A stretch of 64,000 bases of DNA. It comes from Candidatus Flexicrinis affinis (GTDB lineage Bacteria; Chloroflexota; Anaerolineae; Aggregatilineales; Phototrophicaceae). Positions 54,174-63,211 of this stretch are shown piece after piece (the stretch's first letter is position 1; every line of letters starts with the position of its first letter). The DNA lies in contig JADJWE010000001.1 in the NCBI GenBank assembly GCA_016716525.1, positions 1 to 64,000 on the forward strand, written 5' to 3'. Under the pieces are notes generated by a model. That model made no database searches. It saw nothing but the letters and a program-made list of their open reading frames with translations, and was not told the DNA's origin. The position numbers were made by a program, and so were the translations under genes.

Positions 54174-54755
54174 CGCAGGCCGATCCGAACGCGCCTTACC
54201 GACCACCTCGTCGCGCTTCGTGGATCCCGAGCCGACCGGTTTATGCTGCCTGGTCACCGGGCCCTTTGACCGCGACCGACCTTTTGACACATCCCGAAAA
54301 ACAACCCTTGACTCTGTAAACCTGTCGATCCCGCCGATCCGCCAGCCTCGCTGACGGCAATCTCGGCAGCCTCCAATGCGCCTGCCTACGACGGCTGCAT
54401 TGCGGCGGGAGCGGTGGCATCGCGCCAGCGATGCGGCGCTGCTGTCAAGCGGCGCCATGGCCGCCGTCGAACTCATAGCCTACCACTTCACCAACAAACC
54501 TCGTTGACCGGACGCCGCAGCTCTGCATGACGACACCTCCATTGACAGCCAGTGCCGCAAACACGGTCCGTACATGGTTGCGGCACTGCAGGTGTTCTCA
54601 ACCGCGCGCGAAGTGTGCGTCGGCAACGTCGCTGAGATTCACCCTGGCTGGATCGGCAGCAAGCACAAACCCGTCGGTGACGCCAAGCGCACGCCGTGAC
54701 AACACGAAAAGGGCGATGCATCGCGGCACCGCCCTGCGTTCGTCCCGCTGCGGAC
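54174..54755. other. Region between the IS110 transposase and ssb, including a coding scrap
   Basis: The first 140 bases are probably the right end of the IS110 element. At about 54388-54507 one frame reads TTAALRRERWHRASDAALLS and ends GAMAAVELIAYHFTNKPR followed by a stop. It looks like the truncated end of a protein gene, possibly cut by the insertion. No complete gene is supported in the remaining bases. Confidence 0.35.
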
Positions 54756-55127
54756 CTAGAACGGGATGTTGCTGTCGTCGCCGGCGTCCGAGCCGGCATC
54801 GCCGTTCTCTGCGCGGTCCAGCAGGACCAGTCGCGTGGCGTCCACATCGACACTGGCCTGCGCCGTGCCGCTCTGGTCGGTCCACGCCGACGGCCGCAGC
54901 CACTCCGCGCTTACCTGCACCAGTGAACCTTTGCGGACGTACTGCGTCGCGATGTCGGCGAGCTTGTTCCAGCAGTTCACCCGAACCCACAGCGTCAGCT
55001 TCTCGCCGGCGCGGTTCTTGCGGCTGACCGCCACCGAGAACGACGCCACGCGCTGCTCACCCACGTCGCGCACCTGCGGATCACTGCCGACGAACCCCGT
55101 CACCTGCGAATTGATGCTGGTACCCAT
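54756..55127 (-). CDS. ssb: Single-stranded DNA-binding protein
   Basis: The 123-residue protein has an OB-fold pattern (VTGFVGSDPQVRDVGEQRVA, then FSVAVSRKNRAG and WVRVNCWNKLADIATQYVRKG). It ends in DDSNIPF, the acidic tip that recruits replication proteins. It is somewhat shorter than chromosomal SSB (about 150-180), as is common for SSBs of conjugative elements. The ATG follows GGAGCA. It is probably last in the minus-strand maintenance module and would coat the single strand during transfer. Confidence 0.92.
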   Translation of the reverse strand: MGTSINSQVTGFVGSDPQVRDVGEQRVASFSVAVSRKNRAGEKLTLWVRVNCWNKLADIATQYVRKGSLVQVSAEWLRPSAWTDQSGTAQASVDVDATRLVLLDRAENGDAGSDAGDDSNIPF

Positions 55128-55655
55128 GATGGTGCTCCTTTGCGCGTTTGCGCTGTCTCATCCATCGGCCTCGTGCCGATGTCTGACCAGCACAACAGCA
55201 GGCGGATCAGCCGGGCCGTCACCCCGCAGGGCGCTCCCTGTTTTGTTGAGTGAAACGGCGCCAGCCAGACAAAAACAGGGAAAGCGAAATCCGCAGGATT
55301 TTGACGGTCGGCACGCCTGCTAGGATGGTCAGAGACCCATCGGCAGGTGTTGGCTGTGTGGAAGGACAGCCGGCAGCGAAGAGATCATGGCTGCCGGCGA
55401 TGCAGCGTGACGGTCGTCAGGCGATCCGTACGAGGTGGGAGCTGGCGTTGTTGTCGTTTTGGCTGATCAGGCGCGCGGGTGGTGCTGATGCGATTCGGGG
55501 ATGGGACACGGCCGGCTTGCGGCGAATCCGGAAGAGCGCAGGCTGTGGCGCGCGGAGCGCCGTCCGGCGTGGAGCACCGGCACGGTGGCTTTCGAGGACA
55601 ACGCGGCTCACGTGGACCGCGTAGGCGATACACTCGGCCGGGCGAATCGCACCGT
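55128..55655. other. Region between ssb and the unknown 215-residue gene
   Basis: About 530 bases. An inverted repeat lies at 55235-55246 and 55269-55281 (TCCCTGTTTTGT with ACAAAAACAGGGA, one extra base). It could be the ssb promoter region or a terminator of the upstream gene. Reading frames on both strands lack ribosome sites and recognisable content. Confidence 0.4.
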
Positions 55656-56303
55656 CTAGGGATGCGGTGACGGGGGCGGTGTCGGCGCATCGCCCTCATT
55701 CGGAAAGTAGGCGCCGCGGAAGACGTACTGCGACGGGTTTCCGCTGTGCCGCACGCCTTCGTACAACGCGCCGGTGATCTGCCGGATTCCACGTTGCAGT
55801 TTCTCGCGGATGTTAGCCTCGTCGCCATGCTGGAGCAGCTGCACTGCCGCAACGGTGAGCTGTTCCACGGCATCCAGCAGCGCATACGCGGCACGCCCCT
55901 GCCAACAATGGACTCCGTTGGCGTACGCCGTGGCAGACTTCAGATCGTCGAGACCGCTGTAGGCACGCAGCATCGCCCGCGCCGTGCCGTCGAAGTCCGC
56001 GATCCGCAGGTCGTCTCCGGTGTCGAACCGGTGCAGGAAGTCCCGCATGGCATCGACCGTGTAGAACGAGAGCGCGTTCTGTCCGCAGAACACCGCCAGC
56101 CGGTGGCACGCGCCTGTCAGATCGGGATGCCCGGCCAGTTCGAGGCAGGCGTCCTGCAGCGCGACCATGCCGTCCGAGATGCGGCTGTCGTCCGGTTCGG
56201 TGTACAGGTTCGACACGAGCATCTCGCTGATCGCGTTGTATTGGTTCGGGTCGAACAGGTCGTGATAGCGGCGCAATGCGGCAGTGCGAAGATCGTCGAT
56301 CAT
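55656..56303 (-). CDS. Hypothetical protein of the PRTRC-like module
   Basis: The 215-residue product (MIDDLRTAALRRYHDLFDPN) is mostly helical by composition, without signal or membrane segments, and ends in a Pro-rich tail (APTPPPSPHP). Segments such as ACHRLAVFCGQNALSFYTVD and WQGRAAYALLDAVEQLTVAA suggest a compact helical bundle. It follows the ThiF-like gene by 43 bases on the same strand and is probably cotranscribed. I do not recognise it. Confidence 0.6.
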   Translation of the reverse strand: MIDDLRTAALRRYHDLFDPNQYNAISEMLVSNLYTEPDDSRISDGMVALQDACLELAGHPDLTGACHRLAVFCGQNALSFYTVDAMRDFLHRFDTGDDLRIADFDGTARAMLRAYSGLDDLKSATAYANGVHCWQGRAAYALLDAVEQLTVAAVQLLQHGDEANIREKLQRGIRQITGALYEGVRHSGNPSQYVFRGAYFPNEGDAPTPPPSPHP

Positions 56304-56346
56304 CTCCGGATTCCTTTTCTATGTGATTGAAAGATGGGGAACGGGC

Positions 56347-57132
56347 TTAGAGGAGGTACGGCTGGAGCTCGTCGCGGCAGATCGGCAGGCTGCGGACGCT
56401 CATGCCGTCGAGGCTGATGAAGCTGGCGAAGGTGCGGATGGGCTGGCGGCGCAGCAGCGCGTACACGTACTGCCCGACGACGGCCGCCATCCAGTCGTTG
56501 ACGAGCAAATCCTGGCCCCCGCGCAGCACCAATTCGGCGCAGGACAGGTCAGGCTGGGGCGCCGGCACGTCTGTTTCGGGTTCCAGCAGCGCCGGGAACA
56601 GCAGGCCTTCTTTGGGCAGATACGCATACTTGCCGCCCCGGCCGTCGATGTGTCGACGCATCTGATCTGCATCGGACGTGTTGCCGATCACGACCTGGCC
56701 ACCGTCGCGGTAGTTGCCGGCGCCGATCAGGATGCCGCGCGCACGATGCAGCTCCCGCCGCGCCTCGTGATTGTCGACGCAGCCGACCACCAGCTGAGCG
56801 CCGTGGCGCTCGCCGTGCTTCCCGGCGTCAAACGGCTCGACGCACCACGCGATGTCCAGACCCAGCGCCATATTCAGCCGCATGCCGACGACTTCCGCTT
56901 TCGGCAAGCCCAGATTCGACTCTGCGACGGAATAGAGCTGCCGCCCGACGTTCACGTCTTCCACGACATCCGGATCGACCAGCAGGATCGCCGGTGTGTG
57001 CAGCCGGGCACGGCGCATGTCGTAAACGATGCGCGCCACGATCCGTGCGACCTGTGCGCCGGTTCCGCCGCAGCCGACGATGACGACGGTCTGTATGTGG
57101 GTGTTCGGATCGAAGCGGGCTTGCCTGCTCAT
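56347..57132 (-). CDS. PRTRC-system ThiF/E1-like adenylating protein
   Basis: The 261-residue protein starts MSRQARFDPNTHIQTVVIVG after a GGAGACGAGG site. The E1/ThiF nucleotide-binding features are complete: GCGGTG (about 21-26), the acidic strand end LLVDPDVVED, NVGRQLYS (the N..RQ adenylation motif) and LPKAEVVG. Such proteins activate the C-terminus of a ubiquitin-like partner. In PRTRC cassettes of plasmids and mobile elements they occur with an E2-like protein B, as here directly upstream. A conserved transfer Cys is not obvious. The target and role in element maintenance are unknown. Confidence 0.82.
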   Translation of the reverse strand: MSRQARFDPNTHIQTVVIVGCGGTGAQVARIVARIVYDMRRARLHTPAILLVDPDVVEDVNVGRQLYSVAESNLGLPKAEVVGMRLNMALGLDIAWCVEPFDAGKHGERHGAQLVVGCVDNHEARRELHRARGILIGAGNYRDGGQVVIGNTSDADQMRRHIDGRGGKYAYLPKEGLLFPALLEPETDVPAPQPDLSCAELVLRGGQDLLVNDWMAAVVGQYVYALLRRQPIRTFASFISLDGMSVRSLPICRDELQPYLL

Positions 57133-57178
57133 CGTGCCTCGTCTCCAAGCACCTGCTCCAGCGACTTCTTGACCGGGA

Positions 57179-57835
57179 TCAGATCCCGGTCGGATAGCGC
57201 CGCGCTTTCCGGGCTTCGAGATCAACGAGCAGTTTGCGGATATCCCGCGGCTCGCGCTTGCTCTTGCCGCTAACGGCATGATCGCCGAACGCCGAACCGA
57301 GCAGCATCGCCCAGTCCGCCGCCAGTGACGAATCCCGCAGTGCGGCCTCGTCGACGCGCGGCACCGTACCCCAGCAGATCGCGCCGGAGCCGAACACGTT
57401 CGGCAGCGGGGCGTGGAACAACGGTGTGTCGAACGCTTCGGGACGGCGCTTGACGGCGTAGACCGCATACTGTGGCGGCTTGCCTTCCGCGGTGGTGCGG
57501 ATCAGGATCAACCCAGGCAGCGGCAGGCGCAGCGCCGCCTCCGAGCCCTCGAGGAACAACCCGGCGATCCGCGGCGGGCGGTATTCGACGATGGTGCGTT
57601 TTACGCCGTCCTGCCGCACAAGCAGGGTGTTTCCCCCCAGCAGGCCGGTATCGAAGGTGACTTTGGCCGCCAGCGCCGCTGCGACCTGCGCCGGATCGAC
57701 CGGGTATTCGGTGACGGTTCCGCCATCGGACCTACGCAGCATCAGGCCGAAGCTGTAGAACGACAGCGTCAGCGACGGCTGTTCGGTCAGCACCGTCTTG
57801 AGTGCGTGGCCATTCGAGTGGGCTACGGTGTTCAT
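57179..57835 (-). CDS. PRTRC-system protein B, E2-like
   Basis: The 218-residue protein fits PRTRC protein B in length and in its position before ThiF. Residues 141-156, HAPLPNVFGSGAICWG, copy the signature of ubiquitin-conjugating enzymes (HPNV...G.IC), with C154 as the probable thioester Cys. A beta-rich N-terminus (LTLSFYSFGLMLRRSDGG) and a helical C-terminus rich in Lys and Arg complete it. It would accept a ubiquitin-like protein from the neighbouring E1-like protein. A JAB-type peptidase (protein A), often part of the cassette, is not found in this window. Confidence 0.75.
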   Translation of the reverse strand: MNTVAHSNGHALKTVLTEQPSLTLSFYSFGLMLRRSDGGTVTEYPVDPAQVAAALAAKVTFDTGLLGGNTLLVRQDGVKRTIVEYRPPRIAGLFLEGSEAALRLPLPGLILIRTTAEGKPPQYAVYAVKRRPEAFDTPLFHAPLPNVFGSGAICWGTVPRVDEAALRDSSLAADWAMLLGSAFGDHAVSGKSKREPRDIRKLLVDLEARKARRYPTGI

Positions 57836-57902
57836 ACCACTGCCTTTCTGTGTTGGGTTCTCAGGTTATGATGGAGTGCATGAAAATCGTTCAGGACCTC
57901 TG

Positions 57903-59056
57903 ATGGTTGCTCGTTTGTGCTGTTTCTCTCTCCTAGTCTTGGCGTTTGCCTTGCCGTCTTTCGGACAGGCGAGAACCTGCAACGACGGGTTTGGCACAGT
58001 TGTGCAGGCTGACCCGGATGAACCCGTCACTCCGCAAGCTCAGGTTGGCGCGACTACCATCGCTTGGACCTCCCCGCAATGCATTCTCATTGGTTCAACA
58101 ACTGGCTTGTGGCTTGTTGACATTAGCCATCCAGACAATCCCTACCGGCTCGCCTATCATGATGAACAGGCGGTCGGAAGCGTTGCGGTTAACTCTGAAG
58201 ACGGCAGCATTGCTTTCAGCTTCGCGCACGATCGTTCTGTACATCGACTGTTTCCAGGCGGTGCGATTTCCACTTTGGAAGCCGGCGGAAGTTTTGTCAC
58301 TGATCTGGCGTTCTCGTCCGGTGGCACGCTTCTTGGAGTAGCCAGCATGGACAATGAAGACGATTTACCCGGTCCTTATTCCCCGCGCATCCAGTTTTGG
58401 AATGACGATCAATTGGTCACGGACATCGTGACAAGTGAAGTGGGCGTCATTCTCCGTCTCGACTTCAGCGCGGATGATCAGCATGTGCTGATACAGCGTC
58501 TACGATCAGGCTACTTCGGTGACCAAGTCGAGTATTGGGATATTGTCCGGGCTGAGCGCCTCTGGGGTTACGACGATGTATTGAGAGAATTGAGCGTTGG
58601 TCGGAGAACGATCCGCTCGCAGTTGCTTTCATGACCATGCGGGGAGAAGTTCTGGCATTGGGTGGACTGGATGGTTACATGAACTGGGACGAGTACTTCG
58701 GTTCAGCAGTTCATGTATGGGACGTGGAATTGATGCAGCGCCGACGACAGATTGTCATTTCGCGTGGTCGTGCTGAACAAGAGGACACGCTGGCAGGCAT
58801 CGCCTTGAACTCGAACGGCGGACTTCTGGCAACAGTGACACAGGATGGCAGGCTTCAGCTCTGGAATACCACAAATGGTGATCAAGTGACTGAATTCAAC
58901 CTTGGCGCACGGCAGATCACCCAGTTGGCTTTCAGTCCTGATGATCGCCTGCTAGCGATTCTCAGTGAGTCTGAGACAGCGATTTGGGACATTCACTCTT
59001 TGGAGCGACAGGCACAGATTGATGTGCGAGATTTTTCCGCTGTCACTACTCACTAG
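57903..59056 (+). pseudogene. Secreted WD40-like protein split by a frameshift
   Basis: The first part (57903-58634) has a signal peptide (MVARLCCFSLLVLAFALPSF, cut after FGQA) and blades such as CILIGSTTGLWLVDISHPDN and RIQFWNDDQLVTDI. It ends in an unrelated tail, RRTIRSQLLS. Near 58600 a one-base shift leads into ENDPLAVAFMTMRGEVLALG, then VHVWDVEL, NGGLLATVTQDGRLQLWNTT and SPDDRLLAILSESETAIWDI to the stop at 59056. Together they would make about 385 residues, one propeller. An ATG at 58631 could start the second half alone. It lies on the plus strand inside a minus-strand operon and overlaps the end of the next gene by 11 bases. It could be an insertion or an immunity-like protein. Confidence 0.65.
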
Positions 59057-59879
59057 GCACGAGCAAGGGCCATGTGAGTTTCATTGAAGAAGTGTCCCGC
59101 CGTTGCCCGCCATACTGCTTAACTGTACCTGTGCACAACCGCCTTACGTTCTCAACAAGCGCTTGCATGATTGATGGCGTGGACTTGAGAAGATCCAAAC
59201 CCGCCATTGCGTCCGCCATGATTTCGTCCGCCTCTTCGATCATCTCGATGGCGAAGGCGACGTCGTCACTGGACCACGAGAGCGGTTCCATTTCGTTCAA
59301 CGCCTCGTCGGAGCAGTCGACCAATGAGTTTCCGGTGCCGCTGAACAGCCAGCCGAGCAGCCAGCCCACCTGCCGCAGCGCCGGATCGTCCTGCGCATGC
59401 AAGCTGAGCGCAAGCGCGCGCCCGATGTCGTAAGCCCGTTCCGGCACATCGACGCGCCCCACCGTAGCGTCCGGCAGCTTGACGCCAAACAGCGCGAGGA
59501 TCGGCAGCAGATCGGGATGTGCGGCATAGAACTCGGGTTCGGTCAGCTCGGCGCCGTATGCGTACAGCGGGATCCCCCAACTCATCATGTACAGATCGTC
59601 CAGCGGGATGCCTTTGGCGCTGATCGCGCTGCAGATCAGCCGGTCGAGTTCGGCCGTGGTCGCGCCCTGCCGCATCTGCTCGACGACCTCGGCGTACACG
59701 TCAGGAAACGCGCCGCGGGCGACGCGCAGGCCGACCTCCAGCGGATCGGGCTCGTCCTCATCCTCGTCTTCGACATTCCAGAACGGGTCGAAGGTTGCCA
59801 CCGCCGACGCCAGCAGCAGCAGCGGATCGGTGGTCAGTGCGGCGGACAACAGCGTGGTGATCTCGGTCAGGATATTCAT
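59046..59879 (-). CDS. Hypothetical protein, possible PRTRC-system F-like component
   Basis: The 277-residue product starts MNILTEITTLLSAALTTDPL at an ATG that overlaps the upstream stop (ATGA). It has an acidic run (VEDEDEDEPDPLEVG, about 35-50) and helical segments (AFPDVYAEVVEQMRQGATTA). There is no signal peptide or membrane segment. Gene order (small gene - this - protein B - ThiF) resembles PRTRC cassettes, in which proteins C and F precede B. I cannot confirm homology to F by motif. Its last 11 bases overlap the convergent WD40 gene. Confidence 0.6.
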   Translation of the reverse strand: MNILTEITTLLSAALTTDPLLLLASAVATFDPFWNVEDEDEDEPDPLEVGLRVARGAFPDVYAEVVEQMRQGATTAELDRLICSAISAKGIPLDDLYMMSWGIPLYAYGAELTEPEFYAAHPDLLPILALFGVKLPDATVGRVDVPERAYDIGRALALSLHAQDDPALRQVGWLLGWLFSGTGNSLVDCSDEALNEMEPLSWSSDDVAFAIEMIEEADEIMADAMAGLDLLKSTPSIMQALVENVRRLCTGTVKQYGGQRRDTSSMKLTWPLLVPSE

Positions 59880-60133
59880 ACGCCGAACTCCAGCACGCTC
59901 ACCGCCTTCAGCGGAACGGGCCCGATGCCGGCCAGCTTGTGCGCCGCCGCTGAACACTGGTCGGTGTAGGCGATCAACTCTGTGACGGCGTCGACAAGCC
60001 GCTGGCGCGGGATAGGCTGCGACGCGGAGAGAACATGAGGCCGCTCCTTGAGCAGCCTCATTCCCTGTAGCTCCACCGGCGCAATCGACACAAGACACTG
60101 GTGCAGATCGGCCTGACTTGTGACTTGACCCAT
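59876..60133 (-). CDS. Small hypothetical protein at the head of the PRTRC-like operon
   Basis: The 85-residue product (MGQVTSQADLHQCLVSIAPV) begins after TGAGG at 8 bases and overlaps the next gene by four bases. Composition suggests one or two helices (VDAVTELIAYTDQCSAAAHK). It occupies the place of the ubiquitin-like protein C in PRTRC cassettes but lacks a Gly-Gly tail, ending instead LEFGV. It is therefore not clearly the ubiquitin-like partner. Sequence directly upstream contains the repeats that may mark the end of the neighbouring transposon. Confidence 0.55.
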   Translation of the reverse strand: MGQVTSQADLHQCLVSIAPVELQGMRLLKERPHVLSASQPIPRQRLVDAVTELIAYTDQCSAAAHKLAGIGPVPLKAVSVLEFGV

Positions 60134-60145
60134 AAAATTTCCTCA

Positions 60146-60262
60146 TCTTGAAGCATATCCTTGCCAAATCGGGCGGTTTGGTTGTGGTTTTGCGGTCGTT
60201 GAATCATCGGTCTTGAAGCATATCCTTTCCAAAGTTGCAAAAACGGAAGCATAAAACGTCCT
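60146..60262. repeat. 23-bp direct repeats, candidate transposase-binding sites at a Tn7-like end
   Basis: TCTTGAAGCATATCCTTGCC begins the copy at 60146-60168, and TCTTGAAGCATATCCTTTCC begins the copy at 60211-60233. Both end in CCAAA. A weaker match (GGAAGCATAAAACGTCC) lies at 60245-60261. Repeated sites of about 20 bases next to the transposition genes are how TnsB recognises the ends of Tn7-like elements. The exact end is not certain. TGTGACTTGACC at 60119 has a TGT start but lies inside the neighbouring gene. Confidence 0.5.
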
Positions 60263-60337
60263 AACGTCGCGCTCTTACGACGTGAGCAAAAGCAGAGCAG
60301 TGAACACTGTCCACTGCTCTAATGCAACGGCTGAGGT

Positions 60338-62065
60338 TTACCGCGACGGGGTGGACAGATACCCACAAAAGGTCATCGCCTCGTTGTAGGCATGGCGGTA
60401 CGGTTTCCCGTGAACCATCCAAGTGCCAATGACCGCATGAATCCTGTCCACGCTGGGATAGATACCCTGTTGGTGCAGGTCGAAAACAGACTGGCGGATG
60501 CGCTCACAAGTCGCTTCAACTTGTCTGGCGACATGCTTACCCCGTCGCACGAGCAGGATACGCGACTGCAGCGGAAAGTGGTTTTTGAGGTAGCGCACAC
60601 TTTTCCCCACTGCTTTAGCAACTTGGTGCAGAGAAGGTACTGCTTCAGTGTTGGTCAGCATTCGGTCGAGATAGCCCCCGACGAAAGCTTCGTGGTGTTC
60701 AATCTGCGCTTGTCTCCGGGATTTAATGACCTGAAGCTCCTCGTCAAAATGCTGCTTCAGATAATGGTCACTCACATTCAGCGTGGCACAGATTTCACTC
60801 AGGCTGGGCGGTGTCTGCTGTTGCAGAAGCGTTTGCAGATAAGCACGACAGCGTACTTCTTTAGCTGCCTGAAAGCGCTGCGTCACCTGCAGACATAAAT
60901 CATAGAAGTGGTAGTAAAGGTCGCCCGTTCGGTAACCGTGCTGCTGCGCCCATTTGGAGAGCAGTACGGGAGGCTCCTGCTGAAGCGCCAACTCCAGCAC
61001 CGTACGCTGCTCGTCATGAATGCGCTGTGAAACCATTTTGTACTGAGCTGGAGCAGCTTTCTGGAAAGCAGCCGTCGTGCCAAAACCATTCTGGCGGGCA
61101 AGCGTCTGAAGGGAAGGTAAACGTTGTGAAGGGGTAAGCAGAGACTTCACTTCAGCGCAGATTCCCGCAGTCTGCACAGCATCGTCTGCCTGTGTCAGGG
61201 CTTGCCAGAAAGGTTGGTCACAAAACGCTGCCAAGCGCGAAAAGACAGCCAGATTGGGGAGGCGAGCCTCTGTCAGCAGCATACTCAATCCGCTCGGGGT
61301 GGTCTGCATGACTCGTGCAAAATGGGTATGGGTCGTTTGCTGCTGCTGCCTGAGGAGTGGTAAGACGTGTCCCATTCCGCTGCATTGGTCGGGACTTGTT
61401 CCGGGCGCAAGCGACAGCAACTTCCCCACTGCTTCTGCGCGTTTGCAGGCATCCGTCTCGTACAATGAGGGCTGTCCTGCGGGTTTTCCAAGCCAACCTT
61501 CACACTTTGGGCAACAGCCTACTACAGCCACATTCGACAGTGCGGTGAACGACTTGCCACAGGTTGGACACTGCTCAACCAGCGGAGATCCATGATGAAT
61601 ACAAACTTCTACAGCCTGCAAACGCCACGCCAGCGGTTCGTAGAGTGGAGTCTGGTCTTGAAGCGCGTCCGTAAAACACAGCGGACACCAAGCATGGCAC
61701 TGTCGCAGCAGTTGGTACGGATTGAGCAGCAACCGCCAATAGTTCATGCTCAGACAGGCGATGCTGTTTTGGCAAGTTAGGTCACGCAGCAGGGCTGACC
61801 AGATTGCACCACTCTCCGTTATCCCATCTATTCGCGACAGCTTTTGCAGCGTCGAGGGGAGAATATCTGTCTCGCGCTGCGTGCCACAAAACGTCACCAG
61901 ATCCACTACCTTGAGATGATGTGCCTGTGCTAGGCGTTTGAGGTAGCTGGTCAGGCTCTCAACAAAGGGCGTACCCACCCCAAGCGGTGCAAGCGGGTAC
62001 AGGACACTCGGAGATACTTGTGGAGAGGCGTGCATCTCCCAGAAGGTCGTTTCCATCTCAACCAT
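60338..62065 (-). CDS. TniQ/TnsD-like target-selection protein
   Basis: The 575-residue protein begins with the TniQ pattern (YPLAPLGVGTPFVESLTSYL) and has zinc-binding clusters: C127/C130 (WCPLC), H157/H158, C166/C169 (CPTC) and C184-C188 (CCPKC). The C-terminal half contains several similar helix-turn-helix units (PSLSEICATLNVSDHYLKQH, PSLHQVAKAVGKSVRYLKNH, YPSVDRIHAVIG). This is the layout of TnsD, which binds a specific attachment site. It is longer than the small TniQ of CRISPR-guided elements. It overlaps the tnsC-like gene by eight bases and lies next to the element edge. The attachment site it reads is unknown. Confidence 0.85.
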   Translation of the reverse strand: MVEMETTFWEMHASPQVSPSVLYPLAPLGVGTPFVESLTSYLKRLAQAHHLKVVDLVTFCGTQRETDILPSTLQKLSRIDGITESGAIWSALLRDLTCQNSIACLSMNYWRLLLNPYQLLRQCHAWCPLCFTDALQDQTPLYEPLAWRLQAVEVCIHHGSPLVEQCPTCGKSFTALSNVAVVGCCPKCEGWLGKPAGQPSLYETDACKRAEAVGKLLSLAPGTSPDQCSGMGHVLPLLRQQQQTTHTHFARVMQTTPSGLSMLLTEARLPNLAVFSRLAAFCDQPFWQALTQADDAVQTAGICAEVKSLLTPSQRLPSLQTLARQNGFGTTAAFQKAAPAQYKMVSQRIHDEQRTVLELALQQEPPVLLSKWAQQHGYRTGDLYYHFYDLCLQVTQRFQAAKEVRCRAYLQTLLQQQTPPSLSEICATLNVSDHYLKQHFDEELQVIKSRRQAQIEHHEAFVGGYLDRMLTNTEAVPSLHQVAKAVGKSVRYLKNHFPLQSRILLVRRGKHVARQVEATCERIRQSVFDLHQQGIYPSVDRIHAVIGTWMVHGKPYRHAYNEAMTFCGYLSTPSR

Positions 62066-63209
62066 GACCGACCACCTTGTCGCGTACCGGATTACGAGTT
62101 CCCGGTCTGGATTTCCGCTTCAAGGGTTGAGGACGGGATGCAGAAACGGTGGTTTTACTGGTTTGCCCTAATCCCAGCAGCGTTCGCAGTTCGGTTGTGC
62201 TGTGTTCTTGGATGAACTGTGTCTCTCCACTGGTTATTCGTTGGAGCATATCCACTAGCACGTCGGTCTCTCTTGCCCATGTATCGCACATGCTGCGTGT
62301 GAGCGTCGGCTCATTCCGGTCAAAGGCAGCCCCTGCTGCTTGGTACAACCAGTCCTTGAGGATGCCTACACAGCCCAACGACCCGGTGAAGAAATACTCC
62401 CAGTCCTCGACCAACTGCGGTTCTTCTGGAAAGGGAAGATGTTTTTGCAGTCCGAACAATACCTGCTGGAATGCAGTGACATCTGTGGGATGAGCAGCCC
62501 GGTAGCGCGGAAGGTGGATGCGGAAAATACGTCGGTCGAGCTGCGGACTCAACCCGAGCAGCACATTCATTTCGTAGGTTCCAAACAGCACCGTTGGGAT
62601 GTGTGAACGGTTTGCCAGAGATTTCAGTACGTCCAACTGGTCGAGCAGTCCTCTTGCCCCAGCCACTTTAATGAGATGCTGCCCTTCGTCGAACCACAAC
62701 GCCTGAGGCTGGCGCTGTGCCAATACTGTCAGCAGCAGTTCGCCTAAATCGTCCGAGGACAGGCGGGTGCTGCGCTGTAAAACAGCATGTTCACCTTCCA
62801 TGGTCGTGGAATACCACACTTTTTTGTCCACCATGGGTTCGTGCAGTGCGCGCAGTAGTGCCTGACGAGTCTGTTTCCACTTGAAGTTCCCGCCTCCAAA
62901 CGCTTCCAGTTCAATGCCCGCGACCGGAAGATGCCCCGGATGGCGCTCAGGTTGAGCCAGAAACTGCGTGGTCAGGTCGCGCACCATGGCTTTACGCACC
63001 GTCGTCTTACCCACGCCCGGTGCGCCAATGACCATGATAATCTGCCCATCGGTAGGATGTCGCAGTGCAGACATGAGCAGCGTGTGGGCATGAGTAATAC
63101 TGGGATGGGCAACGACTTTGCTGCTGAAGTAGGCTTTGCGTGCTTCCGGGGAGGCTTGCAGCAGCTCCTGAGGGAATTGAGGACTATCCATGTGCAGTGT
63201 CCTTTTCAT
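62058..63209 (-). CDS. TnsC/TniB-like AAA+ regulator of transposition
   Basis: The 383-residue protein has Walker A GAPGVGKT (62-69), Walker B ALWFDEGQHL (D174, E175) and an arginine-rich sensor region (LSPQLDRRIFRIHLPRYRAA). These identify the AAA+ ATPase that links the target-selection protein to the transposase. It shares the TniB core and has a C-terminal tail rich in Lys and Arg (PLKRKSRPGTRNPVRDK). The gene lies between tnsB and tniQ as in Tn7/Tn5053-like elements. Confidence 0.88.
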   Translation of the reverse strand: MKRTLHMDSPQFPQELLQASPEARKAYFSSKVVAHPSITHAHTLLMSALRHPTDGQIIMVIGAPGVGKTTVRKAMVRDLTTQFLAQPERHPGHLPVAGIELEAFGGGNFKWKQTRQALLRALHEPMVDKKVWYSTTMEGEHAVLQRSTRLSSDDLGELLLTVLAQRQPQALWFDEGQHLIKVAGARGLLDQLDVLKSLANRSHIPTVLFGTYEMNVLLGLSPQLDRRIFRIHLPRYRAAHPTDVTAFQQVLFGLQKHLPFPEEPQLVEDWEYFFTGSLGCVGILKDWLYQAAGAAFDRNEPTLTRSMCDTWARETDVLVDMLQRITSGETQFIQEHSTTELRTLLGLGQTSKTTVSASRPQPLKRKSRPGTRNPVRDKVVGHG

Positions 63210-63211
63210 GA

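Noticed and set aside
53174..54319. Long frames overlapping the IS110 transposase on both strands
   Set aside because: The transposase frame has the DEDD residues, the SG motif and AGGAGG. The others are compositional shadows.
55250..55624. Plus-strand 124-codon frame between ssb and the 215-residue gene
   Set aside because: Composition is typical of non-coding high-GC DNA, with no ribosome site or domain.
34490..59056. Treating all small frameshifts as biological
   Set aside because: Single-base indels recur at several places (34915, 35320, 35990, 36435, 48404, 58600, 63340). Some could be assembly or read errors, so no function is claimed from them without read-level checks.
60338..63209. 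CRISPR-associated transposon
   Set aside because: No Cas12k or Cascade gene and no repeat array are visible. The TniQ protein is long and TnsD-like, suggesting protein-guided targeting. Cargo beyond the window could change this.
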